From: Amycolatopsis echigonensis
GTDB taxonomy: Bacteria > Actinomycetota > Actinomycetes > Mycobacteriales > Pseudonocardiaceae
Reading direction: 5' to 3'
Length of the DNA stretch: 64,000 bases
Assembly: GCF_014174495.1 (NCBI RefSeq)
Contig: NZ_JACJHR010000015.1
Location: 1 to 64,000 of the forward strand
Made by a program: the position numbers and the translations under genes
Part shown: piece after piece, positions 1-11,138 of the stretch
How the letters are laid out: each line of letters begins with the position of its first letter
Numbering within the stretch: the stretch's first letter is position 1
The notes under the pieces: generated by a model
Database searches by the model: none
The model's input: the letters and a program-made list of their open reading frames with translations, nothing else
What the model was told of the DNA's origin: nothing

Positions 1-292
1 CCCCCATGCCGGGGTCGCCCCCCCGGCCGAGGCCGCGGGGGTCCTCGTGCGGGGTCGGGCCGGGCGCGGCGGCCGCGGCGGCCATTTCCCCCGACCGGTA
101 CCCGCCGAGCTGGTCGGCCTCGGCCGCGACGAGCAGCGCGAGCCTCGGCGGGACGATTTCGCCCTCTTCGCCGAGCGTGCAGGTCACGACGCACACCTCG
201 GCGCCTTCGGCCGCGTAACGCGCGATGGTCCCGCCGGTGGCGATGCTTTCGTCGTCCGGGTGCGCGTGGACCAGGAGCAGCTTCCGCTTCAC
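1..292 (-). CDS. mshB: MshB, mycothiol-pathway GlcNAc-Ins deacetylase (N-terminal part, cut by window edge)
   Basis: This is the first 97 codons of a PIG-L/LmbE-type zinc deacetylase. The zinc-binding motif AHPDDE is at residues 10-15, after a short beta strand (KLLLVH), and is followed by [15 protein letters not shown] and TCTLGEEGE, the pattern of N-acetyl-1-D-myo-inosityl-2-amino-2-deoxy-alpha-D-glucopyranoside deacetylase. That enzyme removes the acetyl group from GlcNAc-Ins in mycothiol synthesis. I chose the GTG at 292 because an in-frame TAA lies four codons upstream and no other start is possible between them; its Shine-Dalgarno is weak. The gene runs off the left edge. In M. tuberculosis mshB follows typA and lpqW on the same strand, as it does here. 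Confidence 0.9.
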   Translation of the reverse strand, partial: MKRKLLLVHAHPDDESIATGGTIARYAAEGAEVCVVTCTLGEEGEIVPPRLALLVAAEADQLGGYRSGEMAAAAAAPGPTPHEDPRGLGRGGDPGMG

Positions 293-950
293 GCCCTCAG
301 GTTAGTGACCGCCGGGTCCGCGCCCGGGAGGCCGACCCCCGGCGCGGCGTTCCGGAACCGGAAAACCGCAGCGTGCACGGGAAAATGCATTGGCATCCCA
401 CAAAGTCGGATCAGCGTCCCGGCCCGTGGGCGTTCCCGTTCGCGGAACGTTCCGCGGTTCGGAATACGGAGGCGAGGACGCAAGATGCTCGGAACACCCA
501 CCGGGATCCGCCGCCGTTGCGGGCGTCCGCGCCCGTGCCCGGCGGCGGGCGCATTGTTTCGCTTCACGAGATCGGACCATTTTCTTGTCACTTCGGGTTC
601 GTCGCGGCCGCGCGACTGCTCCATTAGCTGGGGCACCGCATACGGAACGGGGCGGTTATTGTCCGCCGGGCCGGCCGGCCCACGGGACTGAACTGCCACC
701 CGAACCGGTCGCGATTTCTCGTGATCAACTACTAACCGTAGTCGATCAAGTGCGGAAACCACGATGCAACCAGGGGGCACGAGATATCTGTTCCGCAACG
801 ATCTCACTGAGAGTGTCCGGATCGATAGGTTTGGCGTCTGTCCAATGCCTAAGTTTCACGGCTACGGTGAGCAACGCGATACAGATCGGTGCTTGCGCGT
901 CAGGAAGAGCCGCCTCGCAAACCCGCGAAGGCGTCGAGCAAGGAGAATGA
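293..950. other. 658-bp intergenic region upstream of the peptide transporter operon
   Basis: No convincing gene is present. The stretch separates mshB (leftward) from the transporter operon (rightward) and must hold both promoters. It contains two GC-rich dyads listed separately (349-358 and 441-456). AT content rises from about 700 towards 900, as expected of a promoter region. I could not assign a -35/-10 pair with confidence. Confidence 0.6.
349..456. promoter_or_regulatory. Dyads built on GTTCC/GGAAC
   Basis: GTTCCGGAAC (349-358) is a perfect 10-bp palindrome and CGCGGAACGTTCCGCG (441-456) a perfect 16-bp palindrome. They lie between mshB and the transporter operon, 500-600 bp before the operon start. 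Function as operators is inference. The same GTTCCGGAAC recurs as a pair at 37392-37418. Confidence 0.35.
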
Positions 951-2699
951 ATGTTAGTGACGACTAGGTCGCGCGCCGCGAAACTCGGCGCGTTCGTCGC
1001 GGGCGCGGCCCTTCTGCTCTCCGCATGCGGTGGTGGCGGAGGCGGCAACAGCGCGGTGCAGACCGGGCAGGCATTCGCCGACTGCGACAAGAACCCGAAC
1101 ACGTGCAACTCGGCCCCGGCCGATCAGCTTCAGCAGGGCGGCGACGTCACCTACGCCATCGAGAAGAACGTCCCGAACTGGAACGTCATCTCGGCCGAGG
1201 GCAACGTCTTCGAAACCGGCGAGGTCACCAAGGGCCTCCTGCCCTACACCTTCTACGCGACGCCGGACCTCAAGCCGGTCCTGAACAAGGACTTCGTCGA
1301 TTCGGCCGAGGTCACCAGCACCAGCCCGCAGACGGTGGTCTACAAGCTCAACCCGAAGGCCGTGTGGTCGGACGGCACGCCGTTCTCCGCCGACGACTTC
1401 ATCTACAACTACAAGGTCCAGAACGGCAAGGACTGCCCCGACTGCGCCGCGGCCAGCTCCGCGGGCTACGACCAGGTCAAGTCCGTCACCGGCTCCGACG
1501 GCGGCAAGACCGTCACGGTCGTGTTCGACAAGCCGTTCACCGACTGGAAGCTGCTCTGGAGCTCCGGCGGCGCGATGTACCCGGCGCACCTGGCCAAGCA
1601 GCACGGCGACATCAACACCCCGGCCGGCCTCGCGCAGTCGTTCAAGTGGTTCGGCACGACCGTCCCGACCTGGTCCGGCGGCCCGTGGAAGATCTCGAAG
1701 TTCGTCAACAACCAGTCGATCACCGAGGTCCCGAACGAGAAGTACTGGGGCGCGAAGCCGAAGCTGAACAGCGTCATCTTCCGCGTCATCACCGACGCGA
1801 CGCAGGAGCCGACCGCACTGCAGAACAACGAGGTGCAGGTCATCTACCCGCAGCCGCAGGTCGACCTGATCAACCAGGTTAAGCAGATGCCGAACATCTC
1901 CTCGTTCATCGGCCTCGGCCTGACCTGGGAGCACTTCGACTTCAACCTGAAGAACCCGGCGCTGTCCCAGAAGCCGCTGCGCCAGGCGCTGTTCACCGCG
2001 ATCAACCGCAAGGACATGATCGCCAAGACCGTCGGCCAGTTCACCAACAAGGTCGAGCCGCTCAACAACCACAACTTCGTGCCGCAGCAGACCGGCTACA
2101 AGGACACGGTGAGCTCGACCGGCCAGGGTTCCGGTGACATCGAGAAGGCCAAGAAGATCCTGACCGACGCGGGTTACAAGCTGAACAACAACCAGCTGTC
2201 CGACCCGAGCGGCAAGCCGATCCCCGAGCTGCGCATCCGCTACACCGTCGGCAACCAGATCCGGCAGAACGAATGCGAGCTGTTCGCGCAGACCGCGGCC
2301 CAGCTGGGCGTCAAGGTGAAGGTCCAGTCCACCGACGACCTCGGCCAGACCACCACCAGCGGCGACTACGACGTCATCGTGTTCGCCTGGGTCGCCTCGC
2401 CGTTCCCGTTCGGCGGCGCCATCCAGAACTGGGGCACCGGGCAGGGCAACAACTACGGCAAGTACAGCAACCCGCAGGTCGACAGCCTGATGGCGCAGGC
2501 CAACGCCGAGACCGACCAGACCAAGGCGGCGGACCTGCTGAACCAGGCCGACCAGATCATGTCGAGCGACGCGTACGTGCTTCCGCTGTACCAGAAGCCG
2601 ACCTTCATCGCGTCGTCGGACAAGATCGCGAACATCCGCAACAACTCGACCCTCGACGGGCCGGTGTACAACATGGCGGAGTGGGGCATCCGGAAGTGA
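951..2699 (+). CDS. Peptide ABC transporter substrate-binding lipoprotein (SBP family 5)
   Basis: This extracellular lipoprotein captures oligopeptides for the permease complex encoded downstream. It has 582 residues. The N-terminal signal ends in a lipobox LLSAC with the lipidated Cys at residue 26, followed by a Gly-rich linker. The body shows family-5 features: PVLNKDFVDSAEV, VVYKLNPKAVWSDGTPFSADDF, then PLRQALFTAINR and the C-terminal SDAYVLPLYQKP. The ATG at 951 follows AGGAG (941-945) with five bases between, so this start is firm. It is the first gene of a five-gene operon, and a hairpin after its stop may let it be made in excess over the membrane subunits. The actual ligand cannot be read from sequence. 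Confidence 0.93.
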   Translation: MLVTTRSRAAKLGAFVAGAALLLSACGGGGGGNSAVQTGQAFADCDKNPNTCNSAPADQLQQGGDVTYAIEKNVPNWNVISAEGNVFETGEVTKGLLPYTFYATPDLKPVLNKDFVDSAEVTSTSPQTVVYKLNPKAVWSDGTPFSADDFIYNYKVQNGKDCPDCAAASSAGYDQVKSVTGSDGGKTVTVVFDKPFTDWKLLWSSGGAMYPAHLAKQHGDINTPAGLAQSFKWFGTTVPTWSGGPWKISKFVNNQSITEVPNEKYWGAKPKLNSVIFRVITDATQEPTALQNNEVQVIYPQPQVDLINQVKQMPNISSFIGLGLTWEHFDFNLKNPALSQKPLRQALFTAINRKDMIAKTVGQFTNKVEPLNNHNFVPQQTGYKDTVSSTGQGSGDIEKAKKILTDAGYKLNNNQLSDPSGKPIPELRIRYTVGNQIRQNECELFAQTAAQLGVKVKVQSTDDLGQTTTSGDYDVIVFAWVASPFPFGGAIQNWGTGQGNNYGKYSNPQVDSLMAQANAETDQTKAADLLNQADQIMSSDAYVLPLYQKPTFIASSDKIANIRNNSTLDGPVYNMAEWGIRK

Positions 2700-2730
2700 T
2701 CAACGACCGGTAGATTCCCGCAGGACACCC

Positions 2731-2764
2731 GGTGAAGGGCCGGCCGCGAAGCCGGCCCTTCACC
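2731..2764 (+). terminator. Intra-operon hairpin after the binding-protein gene
   Basis: A perfect 14-bp stem, GGTGAAGGGCCGGC pairing with GCCGGCCCTTCACC, with a 6-nt loop CGCGAA. There is no long T-run. Its position between the binding protein and the permeases suits partial termination or protection of the 3' end of the upstream message. Confidence 0.7.
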
Positions 2765-2886
2765 GTATCCGCCAGCTAGTGCCCCTTTAGTTCCCGAACA
2801 CCACGATTGCCCCGTTACGTCGCCAAGGCCCTGCCACCACGAGCGGCGGGCGCCGGCAGAACACCGTCCAGAGCAGGAAGACCTCC

Positions 2887-3867
2887 ATGCTTGCCTTCGC
2901 ACTGCGCCGGCTTTTCGTCTCGGTGCCGATCCTCATCGTGTCGACGTTCGTCGTCTTCGTGATGGTGTCGCTTTCGGCCAACCCGTTGACCCCGCTGATC
3001 GCGAGAAACCCGCCGCCGCCCCCTCGCACCATCGAACTCGAACGCATCCGGCTGCATCTCGACCAGCCGATTCTCGAGCGGTACTGGCACTGGATCACCG
3101 GCGTGCTGCACGGTGATTTCGGCCCCTCGGTCCAGTCCACCATGAACATCGGCAGCGAGGTGTTCGGCCGGTTCGGCGTGACGCTGCGGCTGATCGTGCT
3201 CGCCATGGTGGTGGCGCTGATCCTCGCCGTCCTGATCGGCGTGATCAGCGCGTCGCGGCAGTACTCCAAGTTCGACTACACCGCGACCTTCTTCGGCTTC
3301 CTCTTCCTGTCGATGCCGTCGTTCTGGTTCGCGCTGGTGCTGAAGCAGATCGGCATCTCGATCAACACGACGGTCGGCGACCAGGTCTTCTACACGATCG
3401 GTTCCTCGTCGGTGGTCGCCGCGGGCGGGTTCTGGACCCAGTTCGGCGACGTGCTCGGCCACCTGATCCTGCCGACCATCTCGCTCGCGCTGACCAGTTA
3501 CGCGGCCTGGAGCCGCTACCAGCGCGCCTCGATGCTCGAGGTGCTCAACAGCGATTACGTCCGCCTCGCGAGGGCCAAGGGCCTGCCGCGCTGGACGGTG
3601 ACGCGCAAGCACGCGCTGCGCAACGCGCTGATCCCGCTGACCACGGTGACCGCACTCGACATCGGCTCGATCCTCGGCGGCGCCGTGGTGACCGAAACCG
3701 TGTTCCAATGGCAGGGTGCGGGCGCTTTCCTGCTGGACGCGATCAAGCGCAGCGACGTGTACGCGGTGGAGGCGTGGCTGCTCATCGCGGCCACGTTCAT
3801 CATCCTGCTCAACCTGATCGCCGACCTGCTCTACGGCCTGCTCGACCCGAGGATCCGCTATGCCTAA
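2887..3867 (+). CDS. Peptide ABC transporter permease, OppB/DppB type
   Basis: Inner-membrane permease of 326 residues, forming half of the peptide channel. The first membrane helix is at residues 9-29 (FVSVPILIVSTFVVFVMVSL), and BPD_transp_1 helices fill the rest. The cytoplasmic EAA loop that contacts the ATPases reads DYVRLARAKGLPRWTVTRKHALRNAL. The ATG at 2887 is preceded by AGGAAG (2875-2880). The stop overlaps the start of the next permease by eight bases, so the two are translationally coupled. The extended periplasmic segment after helix 1 is normal for this class. Confidence 0.93.
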   Translation: MLAFALRRLFVSVPILIVSTFVVFVMVSLSANPLTPLIARNPPPPPRTIELERIRLHLDQPILERYWHWITGVLHGDFGPSVQSTMNIGSEVFGRFGVTLRLIVLAMVVALILAVLIGVISASRQYSKFDYTATFFGFLFLSMPSFWFALVLKQIGISINTTVGDQVFYTIGSSSVVAAGGFWTQFGDVLGHLILPTISLALTSYAAWSRYQRASMLEVLNSDYVRLARAKGLPRWTVTRKHALRNALIPLTTVTALDIGSILGGAVVTETVFQWQGAGAFLLDAIKRSDVYAVEAWLLIAATFIILLNLIADLLYGLLDPRIRYA

Positions 3868-4819
3868 CGACGTATTCGACACCCCGCCCACCACCCTGGG
3901 CGGTGCTCGGTTCGCTCCGGACGACCCGCAGACCCCGCAGGGCGCGCCGGAACGCGAGTTCACGGTCAAGGAGCGCAGCCAGTCGCAGCTGGTGTTCCGG
4001 CGGTTCCTGCAGCACCGGCTCGCGATGATCAGTCTCGTCGTGTTCGTGCTGATCATCCTGTTCGCCTACGTCGGCGCGGCGATCTGGAAGTACAACGCGG
4101 CCGACATCACCGAGCAGAACTCGGCCCCGCCCTCGGGCGACCACCCGTTCGGCACCGACGCGGTCGGCCACGACACGCTCGCGCAGGTGATGCGCGGGAC
4201 GCAGATCTCCCTGCAGATCTCGATCCTCGTGGCGATCTTCGCGACCGTCGTGGGCACGGTCTGGGGCGCGGTCGCCGGTTATTACCGCGGCTGGCTCGAC
4301 ACGATCCTGATGCGCATCGCCGACCTCGTGCTCACGCTGCCGCTGCTCGCGGTGGCCGCGGTGCTGGGCCACCAGTCCGGCGGCACGTGGTGGCTGATCG
4401 CGGTCGTCATCGGCGGCCTCTACTGGGCCTATGTGTCCCGGGTGGCGCGCGGTGTCGTGCTTTCCTTGCGCGAGAAGGAGTTCGTCGAGGCGTCGAAGGC
4501 GCTCGGCGCGAGCGACAGCCGGATCATCTTCCGGCACCTGGTGCCCAACGCGCTCGGCGCGATCATCGTCAACCTGACGATCCTCGTGTCGATCGCCATC
4601 CTGCTCGAGACGGCGCTGTCGTTCCTCGGCTTCGGCGTGCAGCCGCCGGACACCTCGCTCGGGCTGCTCGTGAGCAGCGCGCAGACCGCGATCGACACGC
4701 GGCCGTGGCTGTTCTACTTCCCGGGCATTTTCATCATCCTGATCGCACTGACGATCAACTTCATCGGGGACGGCCTGCGGGACGCGTTCGACCCCCAGCA
4801 GACGAAGGTGCGCGCATGA
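3860..4819 (+). CDS. Peptide ABC transporter permease, OppC/DppC type
   Basis: The second permease subunit, 319 residues. A cytoplasmic N-terminal tail of about 45 residues precedes the OppC_N helix (LAMISLVVFVLIILFAYVGAAI), and the motif DHPFGTDAVGHDTLAQVMRGTQISL is typical of DppC/OppC proteins. The EAA loop reads EFVEASKALGASDSRIIFRHLVPNAL. The start lies inside the end of the upstream permease gene (8-bp overlap), and the stop overlaps the next ATG by four bases (ATGA). It would pair with the OppB-type subunit to form the translocation path. Confidence 0.93.
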   Translation: MPNDVFDTPPTTLGGARFAPDDPQTPQGAPEREFTVKERSQSQLVFRRFLQHRLAMISLVVFVLIILFAYVGAAIWKYNAADITEQNSAPPSGDHPFGTDAVGHDTLAQVMRGTQISLQISILVAIFATVVGTVWGAVAGYYRGWLDTILMRIADLVLTLPLLAVAAVLGHQSGGTWWLIAVVIGGLYWAYVSRVARGVVLSLREKEFVEASKALGASDSRIIFRHLVPNALGAIIVNLTILVSIAILLETALSFLGFGVQPPDTSLGLLVSSAQTAIDTRPWLFYFPGIFIILIALTINFIGDGLRDAFDPQQTKVRA

Positions 4820-5913
4820 CCCAGAACGGCTCGCAAGGACGCGGCGGCGATCCCGTCCTCGTCGTTGAGGACCTGACCGTGCAGTTCCCGACCGGCGACG
4901 GCGTGGTCAGCGCCGTGCGCGGCGTGAACTACGAGCTTCGCCGCGGCGAGGTGCTCGGCATCGTCGGCGAATCCGGCTCCGGCAAATCGGTGACCTCGCT
5001 CGCGGTGATGGGCCTGCTGCCGAAGACCGCGAGGGTGACCGGCTCGATCCGGTTCGGCGGGAAAGACCTGCTGAAGTCGAACGAGAAGGAACTGAACAAG
5101 GTCCGCGGCAGGGGCATCGCGATGGTCTTCCAGGACCCGATGACCTCGCTGAACCCGGTGTACACGGTGGGCGACCAGATCGCCGAGGCGATCACCGCGC
5201 ACCACGACGTGCGCAAGGACGTCGCGAAGAAGCAGGCCGTCGAACTGCTCGACCTGGTCCGCATCCCGAACCCGAAGCAGCGCGCGGACGAGTACCCGCA
5301 CCAGCTGTCCGGCGGCATGCGCCAGCGGGTGGTGATCGCGATCGCGATGGCCAACAACCCGGACGTGATCATCGCGGACGAGCCGACCACCGCGCTCGAC
5401 GTGACCGTGCAGGCGCAGATCCTCGAGGCGCTGCAGGCCGCGCAGAAGGAAACCGGCGCGGCGATGGTGCTGATCACGCACGACCTCGGCGTGATCGCCG
5501 GCCAGGCCGACCGGGTGCACGTGATGTACGCGGGCAAGGTCGTCGAGTCCGGCACGGTCGACGACATCTTCTACAACCCGCGGATGCCGTACACGCTGGG
5601 CCTGCTCGGCAGCCTTCCGCGGCTGGACGTGAAGACCGACCGGCTCACGCCGATCACCGGTTCGCCGCCCGCCACGCAGAACATGCCGCCGGGCTGCCCG
5701 TTCAGCCCGCGCTGCCCGCTGTCGCAGCCGATTTGCGACGAGGAGGAGCCCGCGCTGGTCGCGGGCCCGAACGGCCAGCACGCGGCCTGCCACTTCACCG
5801 AGCAGGTCGTCGGGAAGAACCCGGCCGAGCTGTTCAGCGCCACCTCGGCCGACGCGGCAGCCGTCCCGGTCGCCGTGGACGCCGTCGCGACCGACACGGA
5901 GACGAACCGATGA
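4816..5913 (+). CDS. Peptide ABC transporter ATP-binding protein, OppD/DppD type
   Basis: Cytoplasmic ATPase of 365 residues powering peptide import. It shows Walker A GESGSGKS, Q-loop MVFQDPMTSLNP, signature LSGGMRQR, Walker B VIIADEPTTALD and the H-loop LITHDLGV. The C-terminal oligopeptide-transporter extension carries a Cys cluster (PPGCPFSPRCPLSQPICDEEEP, then AACHF). Such cysteines bind an iron-sulfur cluster in the mycobacterial DppD structure; that role is inferred here. The start is the ATG at 4816, giving an ATGA overlap with the permease stop; longer in-frame extensions upstream would lie within the permease gene and are not real. An ATGA overlap also joins it to the next ATPase gene. 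Confidence 0.93.
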   Translation: MTQNGSQGRGGDPVLVVEDLTVQFPTGDGVVSAVRGVNYELRRGEVLGIVGESGSGKSVTSLAVMGLLPKTARVTGSIRFGGKDLLKSNEKELNKVRGRGIAMVFQDPMTSLNPVYTVGDQIAEAITAHHDVRKDVAKKQAVELLDLVRIPNPKQRADEYPHQLSGGMRQRVVIAIAMANNPDVIIADEPTTALDVTVQAQILEALQAAQKETGAAMVLITHDLGVIAGQADRVHVMYAGKVVESGTVDDIFYNPRMPYTLGLLGSLPRLDVKTDRLTPITGSPPATQNMPPGCPFSPRCPLSQPICDEEEPALVAGPNGQHAACHFTEQVVGKNPAELFSATSADAAAVPVAVDAVATDTETNR

Positions 5914-6941
5914 GCGAGGCCACGGCGGGAAAGACGCCCGTCCTCTCCGCGCAGAACCTGGTCAAGCACTTCCCGATCCGCGGCGGCGGCCTGATCCGCC
6001 GCATCTCGGGCGCGGTGCAGGCGGTGTCGGACGTGTCGTTCGACATCTACCCGCACGAGACGCTGGCACTGGTCGGCGAGTCCGGGTGCGGCAAGTCGAC
6101 CACCGCCCGGGTGGCGCTGGCCCTGCAGCCGCTCACCGGCGGCAAGGTGACCTACGAGGGCAAAGACCTCGCGACGATGGGCAAGCGCGAACTGCAGCGG
6201 CTGCGGCGCAGCATGCAGATCGTGTTCCAGGACCCGTACGCCTCGGTCGACCCGCGGCTGCCGGTGAACGAGATCATCGCCGAACCGCTGCGCATCCACG
6301 GACTGTACGAGAACGGCGGCAAACAACAGGTCCGCGACCTGATGAAGACCGTCGGCCTGCGCCCGGAGCACGGCAACCGGTTCCCGCACGAGTTCTCCGG
6401 CGGGCAGCGGCAGCGCATCGGCATCGCCCGCGCGCTCGCGCTGAAGCCGAAGGTGCTGGTGCTGGACGAGCCGGTGTCCGCGCTGGACGTCTCGATCCAG
6501 GCCGGTGTGCTCAACCTGCTGAAGGACCTGCAGGCGGAGCTCGGGCTGTCGTACCTGTTCGTGTCGCACGACCTTTCGGTGGTGCGCCACGTGGCGGACC
6601 GGATCGCGGTGATGTACCTCGGCAAGATCGTGGAGACCGCGCCGTCGGAGGAGCTGTTCCAGACTCCGGCGCATCCGTACACGCAGGCGCTGATTTCGGC
6701 GATCCCGGTGCCGGATCCGCGCAAGGAGCGGACGCGGCAGCGGATCGTGATCACCGGTGACGTGCCCAGCCCGGCCAACCCGCCGTCCGGCTGCCGGTTC
6801 CGCACCCGGTGCCCGAAGTTCGCCAACGAGCTGGACGACGCCGGTCGCGAGAAGTGCAAGACGGAGGAGCCGGCCTTGATCGACCGCGGGCACGCGCACC
6901 CGGTGGCGTGCCACTTCGCGGAAAGCCTGCAGCTGATCTGA
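5910..6941 (+). CDS. Peptide ABC transporter ATP-binding protein, OppF/DppF type
   Basis: The second ATPase of the transporter, 343 residues. Walker A is GESGCGKST, the Q-loop VFQDPYASVDPRLP, the signature FSGGQRQRIGIARAL, Walker B VLVLDEPVSALD, and the H-loop FVSHDLSVVRH. The C-terminal extension has the same type of Cys cluster as its partner (GCRFRTRCP, EKCKTEEP, VACHF). It starts at ATG 5910, overlapping the previous stop by four bases (ATGA). It is the last gene of the operon; a strong terminator follows nine bases after the stop. Confidence 0.93.
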   Translation: MSEATAGKTPVLSAQNLVKHFPIRGGGLIRRISGAVQAVSDVSFDIYPHETLALVGESGCGKSTTARVALALQPLTGGKVTYEGKDLATMGKRELQRLRRSMQIVFQDPYASVDPRLPVNEIIAEPLRIHGLYENGGKQQVRDLMKTVGLRPEHGNRFPHEFSGGQRQRIGIARALALKPKVLVLDEPVSALDVSIQAGVLNLLKDLQAELGLSYLFVSHDLSVVRHVADRIAVMYLGKIVETAPSEELFQTPAHPYTQALISAIPVPDPRKERTRQRIVITGDVPSPANPPSGCRFRTRCPKFANELDDAGREKCKTEEPALIDRGHAHPVACHFAESLQLI

Positions 6942-6949
6942 CGCGGCGA

Positions 6950-6989
6950 CGAAAGGGGCCTCGCACTTGTCCGTGCGGGGCCCCTTTCG
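6950..6989 (+). terminator. Terminator of the peptide transporter operon
   Basis: A 17-bp stem with one G-T wobble and a 6-nt loop (TTGTCC at 6967-6972), starting nine bases after the last ATPase gene. The arms begin CGAAAGGGGCC and end GGCCCCTTTCG. The A/T-rich outer ends would act on either strand. Confidence 0.85.
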
Positions 6990-7096
6990 CGTGTCCGGCC
7001 GGTTCGGCAGGGCTTGCCCCTAATCGGGGGCACTTAATGCGGCGTTGAGGGTTTTCTCCGTGGTGCGCGGGCGGTCGTCCTCGCAGGCCCGGTGCT

Positions 7097-7173
7097 CTGG
7101 CTGTGGCGAACGAGCCCGGCGGCCGGGAGCGGGTTGGGGAGCGGAGCCGCACGGCCTGTCTCGCCACAGCCGG
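7097..7173. repeat. 13-bp imperfect inverted repeat in the gap between two convergent genes
   Basis: CTGGCTGTGGCGA (7097-7109) pairs with TCGCCACAGCCGG (7161-7173) through 13 positions with one wobble, enclosing about 50 bp of GC-rich sequence. It lies in the roughly 270 bp between the operon terminator and the end of the lpqW-like gene. No gene is seen here. The 3' end of the lpqW transcript would run through it. Confidence 0.4.
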
Positions 7174-7259
7174 TGCTCCGCATCGCCCTCGGCAAGCATC
7201 GCGACAGCGAACCCATCGCGCGCCGCGCTACTGAGAACACCTGATTGCAGCAGGCCCGA

Positions 7260-8990
7260 TCAGGTGGCGCCGCGGGTCCAGTTCACGGCGGAGCCGAACG
7301 GGCCCTGCATGGGCGGCCCCGGCGTCAGGCCGGAGATTCCCTTGCCGATGGCCAAAGTCTCGGCTTCCTGGAACAACGGGATCACGACGTTCTGAGACCA
7401 CAGCTGCGGTTCCAGCGTCTTGAGCGAGTCGGTGACGGTCGCGGAGCCGGTGAGCGCGGAGTCGATCGTCGCTTGCAGGCCGTGGTCGCACAGGCCCGCG
7501 GGATTGGCTGGTATCACGGGCTTTGTCTTGTCGACGGGCGCGGCCTCGGGGGCGCAGCCGTAGTTGGACGCCAGGACCGTCGCCGGGTCGCCGTCGACAG
7601 GTTGGCCCACGACGGCGATGTCGACTCCGACGGTGCTGTTCGAGTCCGGGCTCGCCTGCTGTTTTCCGTTCACCACCGGCATGGCCAGCAGGGACGAGAA
7701 CAGGTCGCGCGGCTGCGGTGTGATCTGGTTGACCTCGACGCCGCCCGCGACCAGCTCCGACGCCAGTTCCTTCGCGATCGACGCGTACGGTTCCTGTTCC
7801 CCGGGCGACGCGAGCACGATCGACAGCGTCTTGTTTCCCTTGCGCCACACGCCGGCTTCCTTTTTGTACCCGGCGGCGGTGAAGTATTGCTCGGCCTTCG
7901 CCAGGTCCGGCGCGGCGGGCGGGCCAGCCGGAATGGTGGCCGCGTAACCCTTGGCCGAAGGCGGCAGGACCTGCGCGTCCGCTTTCAGCGTCGCGGACGG
8001 GCCGCCCTTCGCCCCGGCGGTGATCAGCTTTCCGCGGTCCAGCAGTGCGGCGATTCCCGCGCGGACTTGGGGATCGGAAAGCGTCGCGCTCACGGGACGC
8101 AGCAGCACCGACGCGGTCAACGGACGCGGCAGCGTATGCAGTTTGACCGCGGAGCCCAGGTCGTTCAGCAGCTGCAGGCCGGTGGAATCGGTGTGGGTCA
8201 AGGAGAACTGGTCGTTGCCGCTGCGCAGGGCCGTCGCGATGCCGGACGCGTCGGAGCGGCGGAGGATCAACGTGTCGACTGCGGCTGGCTTTTCCCAGTA
8301 GCGGTCGTTGCGCTGGAGGGTCGCTTCACCGCGAGCGGTGTCGATCGTTTTGATCGCGAACGGTCCGGCTACCGCGGGGAAGCTCGTCGCGAGGGCGTTC
8401 GTCCAGCCGCCGGGCGAGTCCTTGAGCAGGTGTTGCGGCAGCAGATTGTCGAACAGCGTCTGCCACGCCGGATACGGCTTGCTGAAGGTGACCTCGACGC
8501 CCTTGCCGCCGTCGCGGGATTCGATGTCCGAGATCAGCCGGTACCCGGCCGGTTCGATCACGCCGGGGTTCGTCTTCATCGCGTTGGCGAGGTAGATGAA
8601 GTCCTCGGTGGCGATCGGAGCGCCGTCGGACCATGAGGCGTCCGGGCGGATCACGTACTTCACCGTGAACGGCACCTGCGACACGACGTCGGCGGAGACC
8701 ATCAGCGTCTTGTCGAGGGTGCGCGTGCCGTCGTCGGACTGCCGGAACACCGAGGGAAGCAGGAGCTGCGACAGCGCCGTGGTGATCGTCGACGCGTCCG
8801 CGATGCTGTGCGGGTTGTAGCCGCCGACGACGTCGTCCACGCCGACCACGATCTGCGACTGCGCCGCCGCGCTGGTCGTGCTCGAAGGCGGGGCCGACGT
8901 GACCACCGGGGGCGGCGGGGTGTTCGAACACGCGGCGAGCAGCACTCCCGCCAGCGCCAGCACCGGCCCCAGCCGGCGTCCGAATCGCAC
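7260..8990 (-). CDS. lpqW: LpqW-like lipoprotein (substrate-binding-protein fold)
   Basis: Secreted lipoprotein of 576 residues with the family-5 solute-binding fold. The signal peptide RRLGPVLALAGVLLAACSN has a lipobox LLAAC, then a Pro-rich linker. The body includes VKYVIRPDASWSDGAPIATEDF, as in peptide-binding proteins, but no permease or ATPase accompanies it on this strand. Its place directly after typA and before mshB on the same strand is exactly that of lpqW (Rv1166), which in mycobacteria modulates lipomannan/lipoarabinomannan synthesis. The symbol rests mainly on this synteny. I chose GTG 8990 because GAGGA lies just upstream and it yields a clean signal peptide; a longer reading from 9119 would add an unlikely N-terminus. 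Confidence 0.75.
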   Translation of the reverse strand: MRFGRRLGPVLALAGVLLAACSNTPPPPVVTSAPPSSTTSAAAQSQIVVGVDDVVGGYNPHSIADASTITTALSQLLLPSVFRQSDDGTRTLDKTLMVSADVVSQVPFTVKYVIRPDASWSDGAPIATEDFIYLANAMKTNPGVIEPAGYRLISDIESRDGGKGVEVTFSKPYPAWQTLFDNLLPQHLLKDSPGGWTNALATSFPAVAGPFAIKTIDTARGEATLQRNDRYWEKPAAVDTLILRRSDASGIATALRSGNDQFSLTHTDSTGLQLLNDLGSAVKLHTLPRPLTASVLLRPVSATLSDPQVRAGIAALLDRGKLITAGAKGGPSATLKADAQVLPPSAKGYAATIPAGPPAAPDLAKAEQYFTAAGYKKEAGVWRKGNKTLSIVLASPGEQEPYASIAKELASELVAGGVEVNQITPQPRDLFSSLLAMPVVNGKQQASPDSNSTVGVDIAVVGQPVDGDPATVLASNYGCAPEAAPVDKTKPVIPANPAGLCDHGLQATIDSALTGSATVTDSLKTLEPQLWSQNVVIPLFQEAETLAIGKGISGLTPGPPMQGPFGSAVNWTRGAT

Positions 8991-9156
8991 GCTCGTCCTC
9001 CTGAAAGTTCCCGCCGCGCTCCGTGGTCCGAGCGGACATGCTGCCATGCCAGGGCGGGGGCCGACATCGAGATTCCCACATCGGCCTTCACTCCGTGACA
9101 TCGGAGTGGATACCGCCATAAGAGTGGACGCGCGAAGGGCCGTCGGGGTTCACGCG

Positions 9157-9190
9157 AAAGGGCGCCTCCCGGGAATGGGAGGCGCCCTTT
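9157..9190 (-). terminator. typA terminator
   Basis: A perfect 14-bp stem (AAAGGGCGCCTCCC with GGGAGGCGCCCTTT) around the loop GGGAAT, 17 bases past the typA stop. It carries A/T runs at both ends, so it could end transcription in either direction. It separates typA from the lpqW-like gene, which must therefore have its own promoter in 8991-9156. Confidence 0.85.
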
Positions 9191-9206
9191 TTCACCTGAG
9201 CGAGGT

Positions 9207-11138
<1,932 letters not shown>

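Noticed and set aside
954..2072. Long open frame on the minus strand across the peptide-binding protein gene
   Set aside because: It mirrors the GC-rich third positions of the real plus-strand gene, and its translation is Arg/Val/Gly/Leu-rich with no domain. The same reasoning removes the many other antisense frames over real genes.
7050..7258. Possible tRNA or small RNA suggested by an inverted repeat
   Set aside because: No acceptor, T-loop GTTCRA or anticodon arrangement can be built. The dyad encloses about 50 unstructured bases.
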